A stretch of 64,000 nt of DNA, taken from the NCBI GenBank assembly GCA_021773035.1, contig JAJFKU010000059.1:62001-126000 (forward strand), read 5' to 3'. This DNA is from Woeseiaceae bacterium (GTDB lineage: Bacteria; Pseudomonadota; Gammaproteobacteria; Steroidobacterales; Woeseiaceae). The notes under the pieces are model-generated. The model saw only the letters and a program-made list of their open reading frames with translations. It searched no databases and was not told the DNA's origin. Shown in pieces: positions 63,404-64,000 of this stretch. A program made the position numbers and the translations under genes. Numbering within the stretch: the first letter of the stretch is position 1; every line of letters starts with the position of its first letter.

Positions 63404-64000
63404 TCAGAGTTCCAGCCACCTTATCGCGGTAGCGGTCGTATTATCACTGTAGGGTGCATTAACTTCGAGCGCTTTAATGCTCAGCGCCTTCAGATTCTCG
63501 GCCAGACCTTCCTCGCCGGGCATGCTGATCTGCGCGATGTCTCTATCACTGAGCCCGGACCACAAGCCGTCGGAACAAGCCAGCAATACATCGCCGTGCT
63601 GCAACTTATTGTGTGCAGTTATGCTCATGTCCGGCACGGTAGCATCACCGCCAATACAGCACTCGACGAAGTTACGCATCGGGTGGTCCAGTGCTTCCGC
63701 CTCGCTGATCGCGCCCTCCTGGATGAGCACCTCGACATGGCTGTGATCACGTGATCGTTGCAGTACTGCCCCGTCTCTGGCCTGATAAATGCGGCTGTCA
63801 CCGATATGCGCCCAATAGGAGCCCCCCTCCTGTACCAGGCAGACCGCACAGGTGGCACGCGGTCGAAAATCGACCGTAACATCCTGACCGATGTTGACGA
63901 CTTCATCGTGGGCTTTGGCCAGCGACATGTAGAGAAAACCCTGTGGATCGAATATTGGCTGCGTCGCGGCCATGAACAAATCCTGCACGACCTTGAGTCC
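63404..64000 (-). CDS. PP2C-family protein phosphatase, N-terminus cut by window edge
   Basis: The C-terminal 198 or so codons of a PPM/PP2C serine/threonine phosphatase: HIGDSRIY (metal-binding Asp), ACSDGLWSGLSD and DNTTATAIRW are the later family motifs. The first Asp motif (xxDGxGG) is missing because the frame is still open at the window edge; the GTG at 63988 is internal, not a start. Same position as the PP2C gene before rph in Pseudomonas. Confidence 0.88.
   Translation of the reverse strand, partial: GLKVVQDLFMAATQPIFDPQGFLYMSLAKAHDEVVNIGQDVTVDFRPRATCAVCLVQEGGSYWAHIGDSRIYQARDGAVLQRSRDHSHVEVLIQEGAISEAEALDHPMRNFVECCIGGDATVPDMSITAHNKLQHGDVLLACSDGLWSGLSDRDIAQISMPGEEGLAENLKALSIKALEVNAPYSDNTTATAIRWLEL

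Overview
This is a 64 kb stretch of chromosome from a GC-rich gammaproteobacterium. The evidence is the pilMNOPQ-aroK-aroB order, the PP2C-rph-rdgB-hemW order, the yggX-mutY pair, YajQ, a YbbA/YbbP-TesA divergon, a hexameric-type citrate synthase and a TonB-dependent receptor. I cannot name the species. A complete trpEGDCFBA operon, ergothioneine genes and a long TonB receptor would fit a marine or soil lineage near Xanthomonadales or Woeseiales, but that placement is inference.

Layout. (1) 1-2760 is the end of an integrated element: an actin-like ParM gene, a small ParR-like partner, an excisionase-like gene and a tyrosine integrase abutting the 3' end of tRNA-Phe(GAA), the likely attachment site. 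The rest of the element lies left of the window. (2) 2.9-12.6 kb is accessory metabolism: a YCII protein, a PucR-type regulator with a GNAT acetyltransferase, a TonB receptor, a TPP enzyme coupled to an aldehyde dehydrogenase, and alanine dehydrogenase divergent from an Lrp-type regulator. (3) 12.7-23.2 kb holds egtB-egtD, mutY-yggX, an SRPBCC protein, AsmA, an ECF sigma/anti-sigma-like/DUF4097 operon and a GGDEF-EAL protein with a degraded EAL site. (4) 23.2-29.8 kb is the whole tryptophan operon with a WWW leader peptide and attenuator. (5) 29.8-45.1 kb is mixed housekeeping: an SLC13 transporter, yajQ-ppc, nitroreductase-ycgN, a 2-hydroxyacid dehydrogenase, a nucleotidyltransferase-Nudix-YbbP-YbbA run, tesA and fadD. 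(6) 45.2-55.1 kb is hemE, pyrF, dgt, aroB, aroK and the pilQPONM type IV pilus assembly operon, all on the minus strand. (7) 55.1-64 kb is penicillin-binding protein 1A, gltA, rpmE, hemW, rdgB, rph and a PP2C phosphatase cut by the right edge.

Gene interplay. Trp leader translation should gate all seven trp genes. EgtD and EgtB would carry out histidine betaine formation and its sulfurisation. PilM-PilQ would build the inner-membrane platform and outer-membrane secretin of type IV pili.

The most unusual non-genic structures are: a two-copy MITE-like repeat (45156-45476 and 58689-58870) whose longer copy folds into two hairpins with complementary loops; an intergenic cluster of three consensus DnaA boxes plus an IHF match beside rpmE; a trp promoter placed so that trpL may be a leaderless message; and a divergent pair of start codons sharing CATG (ybbA/tesA). 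No rRNA, CRISPR array, insertion sequence with a transposase, or clearly new defence system was seen.
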